A stretch of DNA of 64,000 nucleotides, taken from assembly GCF_029784135.1 (NCBI RefSeq), contig NC_073745.1, forward strand, positions 48,577,119 through 48,641,118, given 5' to 3'. A program made the translations under genes and the position numbers. This document shows, in pieces, positions 22,680-33,428 of the stretch. Numbering within the stretch: position 1 is the stretch's first letter; every line of letters begins with the position of its first letter. Under the pieces are notes generated by a model. The model had not been told where the DNA came from. It saw nothing but the letters and a program-made list of their open reading frames with translations, and searched no databases. The stretch comes from Toxorhynchites rutilus septentrionalis (taxonomy: Eukaryota > Arthropoda > Insecta > Diptera > Culicidae).

Positions 22680-22720
22680 CTTAAGACGCGTTCACATTGC
22701 GCCAATCGGCAAATAAAGAA
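22680..22720 (+). mobile_element. Terminal fragment of a PIF/Harbinger-type MITE
   Basis: TTAAGACGCGTTCACATTGC is followed by GCCAATCGGC, matching the complement of the right end of the MITE at 40475-40803 (AGACGCGTCCACATTACGCC). The similarity ends within about 40 bp, so this is a remnant of the same family. Confidence 0.6.
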
Positions 22721-24947
22721 ATGTATGGGAAATTGGGAATGATTTCAATTTTCATTCATTTAAACGGTTATTTTAGTAATGTATAGCATATCAAATAAAT
22801 CTTATAAAGTTTTCTATTCGATTGGTATGTAAATAATCGAAATTCGATCTTTATGAAAATATTTTTAAACTTTTGCTTTATTCCATAAAAACGTGATCCG
22901 TTTTCTGATTTGGCACTCTTACTGACAGACGTAGTGCTACGTCAGAAAGATAACAAGTTGGATGACATCCATGAGTGACAGCTATCTCTATACAAGGCAA
23001 CACTTTCCGATCTACGAAATGGATAACTCTGTATACAGCAAATCCAAGCAAAAATGATCAATTAAAAAAAAAACTTTGATCTTGCTCAAACCTCTTTTGA
23101 AAAGTTTATGCCATTTTTTTATTTCAACAGAGTTTTCAAAAAAAGTATTTCATATGGGTTCTCAAATATTTACTTTTAGGCTAAAGCGAAAAAAATGTTT
23201 TTGTGGTTTTCGAGAGGTTGGGGGCGATCTTATTTCAGAAGGCTGAGACAGTTTTACATAACATATTAAAATCTCAGGAACACTTATTTGTTCTCTTTGG
23301 AGATGTATAATTTTTCTCATTTTTTTTTTTTTTTTTGCAGGAAATGAAAGATTTAACTTCTGAATCTTTAAATTAAATTTTAATTTGATTCTTTAAATAA
23401 AATAAGTTTAAAAAGAACTGAAAGTTTTTACCAATTTACTTTTCTACACCCAAACTAGCGTTGGCTGAAAACATTTAATCTTCAGCAGAAATGCCAGATG
23501 CCAGTTTGTGTGCTGGAGGGTCAAATGCGCAAATAATGAGCTTTCTGTTTTCTTTTCTCATTTCATTTGGGATTGTGTAAAAAAAAGTCCATACAACGTC
23601 AATGGAGATCGAACCAAGGCCGGCTGGAATGCAAAGCTATTTCACATGACCACACTATCCATATAGATGCCAGTTCTTTTACATAGAAGCGTGATAATGT
23701 TACACCTCATCATAAAATGAAGTTGGAAAGTTTTTTCTGAGAGGATAAAGAAAAACATGAACGAGAATATATCTTTCTCTGTCTGGGCCGTGTATTTGGC
23801 AAACTATGCGAAAAGCTTTCATATGCTTTCATTTAAATGTGTCTCCTGTTTCGCTCGCTCATATTGGCTCCAGCATATATATTATACAAATGATATACAT
23901 GTATTAGGGAGTAGAACATTTTCTGTTCTTTTTCAGCTCATTTAATGTAACAAATCGGGATGCCTTAACATGTGCTAAAATTAACTTTGGGTGTACATGT
24001 CAGCTGATTGTTTTCATGCTTCAGTTGAACGTACAATGAAGCCTGTCTCCCACGAAGAAGTTTACAGTTTTCCTGATTGTGTTGAGTGTGTCAAAAAATC
24101 CACAAACGAGAATGAGCCAAAAGTTTGCGCGATGGAGTCTTCAGATTTCTTCAAATGTGAATTTCGGTTCAAACAATCTGTTCTTAATAAAATTTGAGAC
24201 AGACCAAAGTTGGAAAACATTAAACATATAATCTTCTCCTGATGCTCTTTTGATATGGAATATTCTTACAATTATAACCATCACATGAAGAAATTGAAGG
24301 TATTGACAAAAAAAAACAACTAAAGGATATGTTAAAGCCTCCATTCAATTTTATTGACCAGCTTCAGTGTCAAACGGAGGGGGATGGAATTCAAAAATCA
24401 CAGAAGGATTTTATAATTAAAGAAGTTTTGCCACTGATGCCGATAATTAAACGAGACTATTGGCTTAATTTGTCTGAGACTCATAAAGATTAATATTTTA
24501 AGATTAGTTGTTATATTATAGTAGCAAACGAGGAATTAAATGTGAAATAAGCTTCAAAAATGATCGATGTGTTTTACTGAAATTGGATTAAATACTCAAA
24601 GTAGATGTTCGCAAAATGAATTAAACAGCTGGAATTGCAGTAAAATTTCTATACAGCAGCAATATTTAAAATATTGTTAATATTGATTACGCACAATAAA
24701 ACGGACTGTTCGTTTATGCAACTGATTACTATGAAAATAAGTCGAATTTGATGAGTGAAAATGCTACTACTGATCTTATTGTTTCATTATCTACTTGAAG
24801 ATTCGAATGCAGAAATTGAGGTAATTGCAACATAAAAAAACAAAATTGCTTCTCTACGTTCATCGCAGTGCAGTGAACAGAGAATAGTAATTATATGAGC
24901 AGCGTTTCAATGGTTTCTTATACGCATCTACTAGGTAACGCTAAGTG
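22721..24947. other. Non-coding stretch
   Basis: No gene was recognised. At 22928-22943 there is a perfect copy of the palindrome type GACGTAGTGCTACGTC, but the flanks do not clearly align with the other modules. The rest is AT-rich with a long T run near 23320-23336. Confidence 0.45.
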
Positions 24948-25074
24948 ATAAGATACTGTCATGAAAGGCATGTTTGGACTCTACAAAAAAATGTGATTCA
25001 AATGTAAGCTATATTTACATTTGAATCACATTTTTTTGTAGAGTCCAAACATGCCTTTCATGATAGTATCTTAT
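24948..25074. repeat. Near-perfect 60-bp-arm hairpin
   Basis: The left arm 24948-25007 and right arm 25015-25074 are reverse complements with one mismatch (ACTGTCATG against ACTATCATG). They are separated by a 7-bp loop, GCTATAT. There are no terminal repeats or target duplication of a transposon. It could be a recent strand-switch palindrome, or the fold of a small RNA precursor. Confidence 0.9.
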
Positions 25075-25689
25075 AGATAGTAGGACAAAATATTAATAAT
25101 TGTTGTTGTTGAACGATGTATGAAAGCCATATGGAACTACGTCTGTTTTGCGGACAAACAGTGATTTTTCGGAAACGTTTTTTCAAAATTGCTCAAACGT
25201 TTTCGAACAAAAAATGTTTGTTTGCATGTTGAGCATACGTATTACGTTGTATAGAATGCGTATCAGCGAAAAAGTCAATTTTGTTCATTTTGTCGTTTAC
25301 GTCTCCTATATAAACATGGACAGGACAGGATTCTTCGTTGGAAAAAGTGTATTGCTTCAGAACAGGCCTATTCTAAAGGCGAAAATATATATTTGACAGA
25401 ATGTGTGTCTCTGTAACATTTTTATTATACAAAAAAATAATTAATTTGTATCATTTTCAATTATAGCGTTTTCAATAAATTCCTTATGAATTCCTTCATT
25501 TGAACCATTGAAAGTTCATGTTGAAAATAACAAATAATCATTACTACATTTTTTTATGTTCCATTGCCGAGCGAATAAAACAGAACAATACAAGTTCCAT
25601 CTGACACGTGTTTCACAAATCTCATCATGATATAGAAAACACATTTACCCCTCTTATCACAAACAAGCGTTAATCATAACCTCAGCCTA

Positions 25690-26520
25690 AATAATTCACC
25701 GCACTGCAACAACACCCGTCCAAAGAGGATTACATACACGAGCTCGTTACTTAATGCTATCAGGAATCGAACGCTTCCTCCATCTACCCTACCCTCTCGA
25801 TTCGTGATTCAATGGACACTACACCTCGGAGGTCAACCGCTAATATGAACGGATATTTCAATAGCATCGCAAAACAATTAACTGGGACTGTCATCTCATC
25901 AGTTCTCCGCGTCAACCCGGCACCACCGTAGGATCCATCCACAAGACATTCTCCCGGAATCACGCTCAATTTCCGTTCCACGCTTCGGCGGTTGAAGTGA
26001 TGAGATTAGCCGCTCACTGTCACATTTTAGAAAGACTGAATCCCATAGCCACCGTCCACCGTCATCGCCACCAGGCCAAGCATTCGTCACCTTTCACAAC
26101 AACATGACTATTACATCTCGGAGGATCTCTCATCACTTCTGGCCTGCTGCCCCTCGCTGCCTCTTATTATTCGGTTCACATGGCGGCGGAGCTTTGTGCC
26201 AGATAATGGCATTGCTAATCTGGTAATGCGGTAAATCAGGCCAACGTTGCGACTGCCCTGGCGCTGTTTCCACGACTCTCAGCCTGTGCGACCAAAACAC
26301 ATGATGAGTGGGATGCGGTCGATGATGACCCACTCCGCGCCCGTTCCCCCATTCGTTTCACCCCTCGTGCGACGACTGGCGGAAGGACTAAATGTCCGCC
26401 CATAGTACCCAAAAATGGATGTGAGTGGGACAGACAAGGAAATGATGAATTGCTGAGGTTCTGCGGTTAGCGTGTCCGGCGCATTATTTTTCTCTGTTCG
26501 GTGCTGCTGAAGAACTGGTT
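25690..26520. other. GC-richer unique stretch, no gene called
   Basis: Composition is clearly less AT-rich than the flanks and no repeat copies were seen in the window. Open frames on the minus strand (25784-26090, 26133-26333) lack splice sites or recognisable domains and overlap in different frames, so I do not call them exons. It may be conserved regulatory or ancestral intergenic DNA. Confidence 0.4.
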
Positions 26521-27449
26521 CAATTCAATTAAATTGTTACAACGGTGTTGATATTTCAATTTCAATGTAAGTTACACAAGATGCTACTTTTGAAATTCTA
26601 TTAACAAATATATTAAATTTCAAGCAGATTGCGTGTTGAAATGTAAAAATAATAATACAATTCAGTAGACATGCACAGCTCGTAAATCTCACTACAAAGC
26701 AATTCAGCGGGTAAGACGGACAGTGGGGGTATAACGGACAGGTGGTTGACTTGTATAGTTGCATTATGAATTTCAAATTTCTGTTGATGGGAAACCCTTC
26801 TACATGCTATCCTATAATATTTAAACTATCCTATGACAATGAATACTGATCAAAAGTGGAATAGAGAAACAAAAACCGAAAATCGAACATGCGTGAGGAT
26901 GTAACTTTTGCGGCTTCGATATTAAGCATTTTGGGTGGTTTAATTGCAAAATTGAATTCGCTGATGGTTATGTTTCGAATATTAAGTTGACAGAGAAGCG
27001 ATTGTAGGTATGTACGGAAAAGTAAATTCATTCGTAAGTGGTAAATATTAATTAATGAAATAATTGCACTGGGGGGGTTGAAATGGACAGTCACATCCAA
27101 TGCATGATAGAAAATGAAGGGAAAAATATTGAACTATTTTTTATATTGCTTTCTCTTTTTATTCTATATCAGTTACTGGACGCACAAACACTGAGAGAGA
27201 GTGGAATTATTCCTCTCGCGAGCAATAAACCTCTACACTTCGTATATTATGAACCTGTCCATATTCCCTCCACTACATGTCCATTATAGCCACATCTATA
27301 AAAATGTTCTATTTTTCGGCTTGTTTTAATTTCAGTAAAAAACATGGAAAACACATTTTTATAAAACATTTGGCCAGTTATTTCGAAAACCAGTATATTG
27401 AACTGTAAGAACCTGCTTTTAAATTTTTGAAAAGATGTGATTCCAAAGA
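26521..27449. other. Non-coding stretch with a short dispersed repeat
   Basis: 26525-26660 shares ATTGTTACAACGGTGTTGAT and, further on, TCAAGCAGATTGC(A/G)TGT with 46275-46410. A second pair of phrases, 'CGGACAGTGGGGGTATAACG' near 26718 and 'TTGCACTGGGGGGGTTG' near 27063, suggests more repeat material. No protein is recognised. Confidence 0.45.
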
Positions 27450-28424
27450 TACAGGGTTTTCCATTTCGGGCTTCCGAAAGTATACAGCCCTGCGCTGACA
27501 ACCGTTTGACATAGCTGTCAACCAAAGCGTCATATCGTTAGTTGAATGTCTGCCATTTTACAATATGGATCGTTTTAGCATCGCACAACGTGTTAATTTT
27601 GTTAAATTATACTATTAAAATGATGAAAAACCGACAAATGTTTTTCGAGCATTACGGACGGATTTTGGTCGTCATGCACGGCCTACAGAGCACACAATCG
27701 CTAATGTAGTGCGTAAATTCGAACAAACTGGATCCGTAGCGGATATTGTGAAACCTGTGCATCATCGTAATGTGCGTTCGGCCGAAAATATTGCTGCTGT
27801 TGCTGCCAGTGTGGAGGATGACCCGAATGTTTCGATTCCACGGCGTGCTCAGCAATTGGGCTTGTCAAACACATCATTGTGGCGAATTTTGCATTTGGAC
27901 TTGCACCTACATCCATATAAAGTCCAACCGGTACAAAAATTAGAGCGTGGTGACCATGGAATGCGTCGGGCATACGTCGATTGGGTGAACGAACAACAGC
28001 AGCAAAATGCTGAATTTTCGCATCAAATTTTCTTCAGCGGTGAGGCACATTTCGAGCTCGGTGGCTATATGAACACCCAAAATTTCCGTATATGGGGCTT
28101 AGAAAATCCACACGTGATCGTTGAGAGGCCATTGCATCCGCCAAAAGTCACTGTTTGGTGCGCATTATGGTCTGGTGGAGTCATCGGGCCGTATTTCTTT
28201 GAAAATGAGGACGGCGAGACGGTAACTGAATGATGAGCGCTATGGCCGCATGTTAACCGATTTTTTTTTGCCACAAATTGAAGATATTGATACGGATGAC
28301 ATGTGGTTTCAGCAGGACGGCGCCACGTGCCACACAACACGAAATTTGAGGGACGCATAATTTCGCGTTTTGGTGATGCCAAATGGCCGTCCAGATCATG
28401 CGATTTGAACCCGCTAGACTTTTT

Positions 28425-28940
28425 GACGTAGGACTACGTCTAACCGGAAGATATAGGGGGTGAAATGGAAATCTAGGCACTGAACAAGTAGGAAAAAATG
28501 CAAGATTTGGAACGCTTATAACTCGAGCATTTCTCAATAGATCGCAAAGGTTTTTGCATCAATTGATGGGAAATATATCTACGCATCTATCATAATGAAT
28601 AACATTTCATTTTTCTTGAGATAAATAATTGAATAATTGTGAAATATCAAGCATTGTCAAAATGCACTATGTGTCCATTTTTGATTGGTCCATTTTGTGC
28701 TCCTCAAATCGTACCGACCAAAACGGGCAACCAGAGCAGCAGCGAAATAGAATGAAGCATGATTGGAAAGGAAAAAGAAAAAAAATAAACGAAACATTGG
28801 TCGCAGTCTCACACATGCGTAATTCTCGAGTCAGCCAGTCAGCTTAAAAATCCCCGCTCCGCTGCCGTAATGATCATTCTCATTCAAACCGTACACCACA
28901 TCGGTTCGCATCACAACACATCAACAAACCAACCCAAGCA
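28425..28940 (+). promoter_or_regulatory. Histone-type upstream module leading into H2A
   Basis: From the palindrome GACGTAGGACTACGTC, through an inverted CCAAT box (TGATTGGTCCATTTTGTG near 28679), to a TTAAAAATCCCC TATA-like site near 28845 and a TCATTC initiator near 28877, with the H2A ATG at 28944. This is the layout expected of a replication-dependent histone promoter. The same module recurs at 16320, 16882 and in diverged form at 44012. Confidence 0.65.
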
Positions 28941-28943
28941 GCC

Positions 28944-29210
28944 ATGTCTGGACATGGTAAAGGAGGAAAAGTGAAGGGAAAGGCAAAATCCCGCTCGAAC
29001 CGTGTTGGTCTGGAGTTCCTCGCAAGGGTAGCTAGGCCGAGCGCGTTAGTTTCGGCCGCCGAAGTGATCGAGTTAGCTGGCAAAGCTGCTCGCGACGATA
29101 AGAAAACCCGCATTCGGAACAGAACACATTCGGTTCGGTGGACATCAAGACAACAGGCAGTTGCAGCGAGTGGCGAGTGGCAAACGCAATCGCAAAACGG
29201 CATCAGGTAG
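28944..29210 (+). pseudogene. Histone H2A pseudogene, copy 1
   Basis: This starts [20 protein letters not shown] at 28944, the H2A N-terminal tail with one substitution (Arg to His). It continues [20 protein letters not shown], where about 35 residues of the H2A fold are missing, then [18 protein letters not shown], the alpha-2/alpha-3 region. After that the frame drifts into unrelated residues and the C-terminal docking domain is absent. It cannot make a functional H2A. The promoter module lies directly upstream and a stem-loop follows at 29351. Confidence 0.9.
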
Positions 29211-29350
29211 CAGAAGAAAAAAGTTTGTTCTTTATACAAACTGCTTTGGTGGCAAATCCAGAACAAGGCGGCATCGAGGGCGTTCGAAATGGTTTTTTTT
29301 CAAAACCACGAGTACTAAGTTTTCTAAATTGGAACCATTTCATAAAACAA

Positions 29351-29366
29351 GGCGCTTTTCAGGGCC
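29351..29366 (+). terminator. Histone-type 3' stem-loop after H2A copy 1
   Basis: GGCGCTTTTCAGGGCC has the six-base stem and TTTC loop of replication-dependent histone mRNAs, with one stem mismatch. A purine-rich AAAAAGAGTTTAG about 25 bp downstream fits the U7 snRNA pairing element. Confidence 0.75.
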
Positions 29367-29941
29367 ATTAAACCTTCCAAAAAAGAGTTTAGGAAATACA
29401 GTTCAATACTTTCTAAAACAATATCCAAAATAATAATAAAACACAAATTGATTTTTTCATAATTTGTTTGCCAGGATATGATGAGTATGTGAATTTGGCA
29501 GTTGTTCTGAGCTTATTGATTTTCACCAACTCTTAAATTGCTTCTAGATTGAAAGTACAGTAATTTACACTTATCTCGACATTTAGCTAATTGGACGGAC
29601 CTGTAATGCGACATATTTAGTTGGACATTTTTGTAAACATAGAGTTCGGGGTCCAAATTATGACCCCTCATTGAAAGCCGACACTGTACCACTGTCATCG
29701 CAAATGTTCAATTACAGGTTAAAATTACCTCCAATCCGATACTGAGTGGTGGTAATGCGACGTGCCATTGAATGTAATTTACTGTAAAATATGTCACAAG
29801 CTGGATGGGAAGAAATTTTCCAACCGTGAAAGCTGTGGCGAGTGGCAATTGCAATCGCTAAACAGAAAGGTTTAGCCGAACAAGATGGGGATATCGAGTG
29901 ATAACAAAACAATAAACTCTTTAGATTGAAGATAATTTTGT

Positions 29942-29957
29942 GATCCTGAAAAGGACC
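29942..29957 (-). terminator. Histone-type 3' stem-loop, inverted
   Basis: On the minus strand GGTCCTTTTCAGGATC forms the histone stem-loop with one G-T wobble. CTAAAGAGTTTATTG, a U7-type element, follows at about 29910-29925. It implies a minus-strand histone gene once read in from about 30100, but no histone residues can be recognised there. Confidence 0.6.
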
Positions 29958-30111
29958 CTTTTTAGCCTGCATGTGAATCCAACGAGCGAACAAATCGTAA
30001 TGAATGTATTTTTTTGCCATCGCTCCCTTTTAACGCTCATTCGTTCGTCTCGTTGGACTCGCCCCTCTGGTTGAGTCTGCCGATTTGTCTCTATCCTGTG
30101 AGTGTGTACCG

Positions 30112-30130
30112 CTAGAGTATAAAACACGCG
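30112..30130 (+). promoter_or_regulatory. TATA box ahead of H2A copy 2
   Basis: AGAGTATAAAACACGCGG lies about 80 bp before the H2A-related reading at 30199, the usual arrangement for insect histone genes. Confidence 0.55.
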
Positions 30131-30198
30131 GACCCCAAAAAAATATCTTATTTTCTTTCTTCAAACCCGTGTGGTTGTACGGCATCGGCATCGTGGAC

Positions 30199-30470
30199 GT
30201 AACAAAGGAGTTAAGGGAAAGGCAAAGTCTCACTCGAACCGTGCAGGTCTCCAGTTCCCTGTTGATCGCATTCACTGATTGCTCCGCAAGGGTAACTAGG
30301 CCGAACGGATTGGTGCCGGAGCACCAGTATACCTAACAGCGATTATAGAGTTTCGGCCGTCGGAGTGCTCGAGTTGGCTTGCAAAGCTGCTCACGACAAT
30401 CAGAAAACCCGCATCAAGAACAGAGCAGCTTCGGTTCGGCGCTCATCAAGGCAACAATTAGTTTCAGTGA
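30199..30470 (+). pseudogene. Histone H2A pseudogene, copy 2
   Basis: Reads KGVKGKAKSHSNRAGLQFPV and then LLRKGN, followed (with a frame change) by GAGAPVYL. The second half resembles the alpha-2/alpha-3 region at the DNA level (GCAAAGCTGCTCACGACAAT, AGAAAACCCGCATCAAGAAC). Stops follow GVDRIH-type and LRKGN residues. It keeps different parts of H2A than copy 1, so the two decayed independently. Confidence 0.85.
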
Positions 30471-30654
30471 GTGGCAAAGTGTTTCTCCGGCACGTCGCAT
30501 TAAATGTAATTTACTGAACAATATGTCACAAGCTGGATGGGAAGAAATTTTCCAACTATGAAAGCTGTGGCGAGTGGCAAACGCAATAGCTAAACAGGAA
30601 GGTTTAACCGAACAAGATGGGAATATCGAGTGATAACAAAAACACAACACCAAA

Positions 30655-30670
30655 GGTTCTTTTCAGAACC
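30655..30670 (+). terminator. Histone-type 3' stem-loop after H2A copy 2
   Basis: GGTTCTTTTCAGAACC pairs perfectly over six bases with a TTTC loop, followed by ATCA and an AAAGAGT element about 18 bp further on. It is the best-preserved histone 3' signal in the window. Confidence 0.8.
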
Positions 30671-31246
30671 ATCAACATATTCATAAAGAGTAAACAGTAA
30701 ACTAATCCATTTTTCAGGTAGATAGGTAGGTATTCACGTAGGAGAAGAAAATAAAACAATATATTTAAAATATATATTTAACAAAAGCTGTCCCCTTTGT
30801 ATAGTCTTACGTCACTCCGGTTATGTCCCCGACATTACCCACCCGTCTTTTTTTGTGGGGTTATGCGAAAGACCGTGTCTATGCCAACTCTCCGCAAACT
30901 CTTGAACATTTGAAAGACAACATTCGTGAAGTTATGACCGAGATACCGCTCATATGTTCCGAAAAGTCATCGAAAATTACTGTGTCCGGATCAAGGTGTG
31001 CGAGTAAGCCCTAGGTGGACATTTGAATGATGTTGTATTTCACACATAATGGCATAAACCAAACTTTAATTTGAAATAAAAGTTTTATCGAAATTCGAAT
31101 TCTAAGTGTGTTTTATTTCAATTTACTTTCGGAATTTAAAGTTGGAAAACCCTGTACAATTGAAGTTTTCCTTAACATGTCCGTCTTTCCCGAATCCAAA
31201 ACCACATATCGGCCTGGTTGGCGAAAAAAAAAAGCTGCAGGAAGGT

Positions 31247-31278
31247 TGTGTCCGAGACACGACCGCATAATTGTCGTA
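31247..31278 (+). repeat. GACACGACC motif with palindrome remnant
   Basis: TGTCCGAGACACGACCGCAT is followed by GTCGTAGGATTACG, the same pairing of phrases seen inverted at 19508-19556 and loosely at 3370-3398. It marks another edge of histone-type module sequence. Confidence 0.5.
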
Positions 31279-31279
31279 G

Positions 31280-31610
31280 GATTACGTGAGGCAGTTTCTT
31301 TCACACTGGTGTTGAAATTGTTGAAATACAACTTCTGGCTTCGGGCCGTACTGCTCTTTGATCCACAGAAGAACATACTCAGTTAAAATTCCGATGTAGA
31401 CCTCAGTGTTCATTTCGTCGCCTTCTGGAATGAACACCGGGCTAAGTTTTTTACCATCGAAAACCACCAATCGAAACACCATGGTCACCCTTCATGCTCG
31501 TCGTCACGTCTTTTACCGGAAGAGAACAAATATAGCGATCGGTTCTGGAATTTGATACGGGATCGACGGTAAACTTGGTCTCGTCGGTGAACAGGATTAC
31601 CTGTAACTGT
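31280..31610 (-). pseudogene. Tc1/mariner transposase fragment
   Basis: The minus strand reads LFTDETKFTVDPVSN near 31600 (first catalytic Asp region). A frame change follows, and then MVFRLVVFDGKKLSPVFIPE and YIGILTEYVLLWIKEQYGPK, ending EVVFQQF where the motif VFQQDGAPAH would be expected. The fragment stops there at about 31327, where unrelated sequence begins. It is a third mariner-type lineage in the window. Confidence 0.75.
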
Positions 31611-31619
31611 AACTTTTTT

Positions 31620-32012
31620 TATCCCATTTGTTTATTTATTTAGGATCATTAGCATTTTAGCTGTAACAGAGCCGGGTTTCAATCGTGTACATGTTACATG
31701 TTTTTATGCTTTCTATAAATTGTACTTTCACAGTAGTAGTCATTTAGACGTAAGAGTATTCTTCCTGTTCTTCCATTGTTTAGCAGACCGAACAGCGGAG
31801 ACAGTTGATACTAATCATTGTTGGGTTATAAATAACACAACAGCCCGATATTTCTTGCAGAGCAGAGCAGTTGTATGGATGAATTTTCATTCGATGATGA
31901 TTGCGTGGACGTGTTAATTCTATAACAACACGAAGAGTTTTGCACTCACGATCGATCGCTTAGTAAGCGACCGCGCAACCAACGTGGCTACAAAGACCCC
32001 CTGATTTTTTCG
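31620..32012 (-). mobile_element. Probable tRNA-derived SINE, second family
   Basis: On the minus strand, from about 32012, GTCTTTGTAGCCACGTTGG resembles a pol III A box and GAGTTCAAAACTC resembles a B box, with the GGTCGCTTACTAAGCGATCG stem between. The body ends in an AAATAAATAAA tail near 31630. No target duplication was identified. The family differs from 9992-10267. Confidence 0.6.
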
Positions 32013-32249
32013 CTTGATGAAGTTTAAGCGATTTTTATCTTTTCACACTAATAATATTTTGTTTATCTCGACTACCGTTACCTATTATTGATAAACATTC
32101 CGTATACATTCGTGAAAAAGTTCACTAGGCTTTAAACCTCGTTTAGAAAAATGCAAACTATTACATCGTTGAATAAAATATTTAGTATGATTTCTTGCTG
32201 TGCTGGCTGAGACCAGACAAACGACCGCGGAGGGTTAAATTATATTTAA

Positions 32250-32950
32250 CTCAAATTCTAAACACCATTTTTGTCATTGACTCAAATTCCGAACACTTCT
32301 GTCTCAAATTCCGAACATCACAAATGAACAGGACTTTTATTTGGCAGTTTTGTTTTTTGAGGACTGTACTGGCTGTATCAAGAGAAGATTCATAATCATT
32401 GGCTTCAACGTTCCATGGGAGCAGGCCGCACTTTAGAAATACATTTACCAGTAGTACTTGGTCTATATTTTTCATTAACTCTGAAAATCATTGAAATGAA
32501 ATCATTGCAGCTTCATTTTCAGAGCGCCTCTTAACGGATGTAGCGCCTTCCCAGGCAGCCCTCATTAGTTTGGAAAACTAATCCATCAAAAACGTCTAGT
32601 AACATACGTCTAGTAACTGAATGAAATGAGTGAGGTTTGTAGACAAACAGACCAAAATAAGCCCGCGACCTTTACAGGATTGAACCGTGTCGAAAGTCAC
32701 ATGGTAACGATGCCCATCGACAAAAACAACGACCGAAAGCACAACATTTTTCTTGACCAACCAAAGATAGAAAGCATTGGTCATATACTGATGGAATGCT
32801 CCAGAGTTCTTCCAGCCACTATCAGTTCGTCCAACGCATTTTGGATACAGGTTTCGCCGTTCGCTTGGTGTCGTTTCAAGAAACGCAGTACCAACACTCT
32901 GGATAGTATTTCGGTTTAAAATACTTCTGCATTGATTGCATGTACCGTCT
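32250..32950 (-). pseudogene. Pogo/Tigger-type transposase remnant
   Basis: The minus strand reads MTNAFYLWLVKKN, VVVFVDGHRYHVTF (catalytic Asp), GRGLILVCLSTNLTHFIQLL and DV. It continues in another frame as SKLMRAAWEGA and ends LKCGLLPWNVEANDYESSL. These follow the order of the DDE_1 domain of pogo/Tigger or jerky-type transposases (PVLLFVDGH, LPPHTTHIMQPLDV, GLYPWNPEAVDYS). Stops and a frame change show it is dead. The N-terminal CENP-B-like DNA-binding part is not seen. Confidence 0.75.
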
Positions 32951-33428
32951 ATGGGGGTGAAAATGGGTCAAAAATGGTAGTTTTCGAACTTTTTGTTGAA
33001 TGACTATCGTAAATTAGAGTAAAACACAATTCTGATTACGTAAAAATGTTCTCTAATGATGAACACTCGTAAGTGTTCAAGTAATTGTTGAATAATATTA
33101 ATTTTTCACTGTACTACGATTAAATGAAAGTTGACTCAATCTCATCCCTTAGAGGAGGTGACAATGGGTCAAAGTAGTGAATATTACTTTCTATAAACAA
33201 TTGTGTTTAGAAATCAATTTCTCAATAATTTCAAGATAATTTACCAACATGTAAGTGTCTTGAATGATTATTTAAGTTACGAAAATAGTGTCAATCCACC
33301 TAGAAGTGCGATGGAAATATTTATATACAGCCAATCCATGTCAAACCGATATAGTGGTTCTCGGATTTTCGTGAAAAGTGACTGTTTTGTTCTTTATCGC
33401 AAAACCTAGAACCAGTATTTTTTATCAT

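Larger units (their letters stand above)
29758..30640 (+). repeat. 150-bp direct repeat pair within the histone block
   Basis: 29758-29910 and 30487-30640 share TGTAATTTACTG, ATATGTCACAAGCTGGATGG, GAAGAAATTTTCCAAC and AAGCTGTGGCGAGTGGCAA. They mark a partial duplication of the unit that also carries the H2A copies. Confidence 0.8.
28425..30847 (+). mobile_element. Inserted block carrying two decayed H2A copies
   Basis: The block sits between runs of T (28420-28424 and 30848-30854) inside the transposase gene. It starts with the palindrome GACGTAGGACTACGTC. Its right end holds an inverted, weaker form (complement GTGACGTAAGACTATAC near 30805), each followed by a related AACCGG. Inside are a histone-type upstream module, H2A copy 1, an inverted histone 3' end, H2A copy 2 with its own TATA box, and 150-bp direct repeats at 29758-29910 and 30487-30640. 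Whether the ends define a true mobile unit is not settled. Confidence 0.6.
27565..31049 (+). pseudogene. Mariner-like transposase, interrupted and degenerate
   Basis: This starts MDRFSIAQRVNFVKLYY at 27565 and meets a TAA at 27616. A long clean middle (27709-28230) follows, with RSAENIAAVAASVEDDP, LGLSNTSLWRILHLDLHLH and GVIGPYFFENEDGETVT. A 2-bp deletion near 28228 shifts frame. The catalytic WFQQDGATCHTTR lies near 28305, and CDLNPLD at 28420 is where the coding is cut by the inserted block. It resumes at 30848 with FLWGYAKDRVYANSPQTLEH and ends GGHLNDVVFHT at 31049. It is the same type as 10419-11440. Stops, frameshifts and the insertion make it inactive. Confidence 0.85.
27452..31154 (+). 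mobile_element. Mariner-like transposon split by a 2.4-kb insertion
   Basis: The left end CAGGGTTTTCCATTTCGGGC and the right end (complement of CAGGGTTTTCCAACTTTAAA) are terminal inverted repeats that also share TTCCGAAAGT further in. TA at 27450-27451 and 31155-31156 is the target duplication. Without the block at 28425-30847 the element would be about 1280 bp, the normal size. The transposase reading runs from one side of the block (CDLNPLD) to the other (FLWGYAKDRVYAN), which proves the block is inserted. Confidence 0.88.

Noticed and set aside
27709..28233. Intact 174-codon host gene
   Set aside because: It is the middle of a mariner-like transposase, with in-frame stop upstream and a frameshift downstream.
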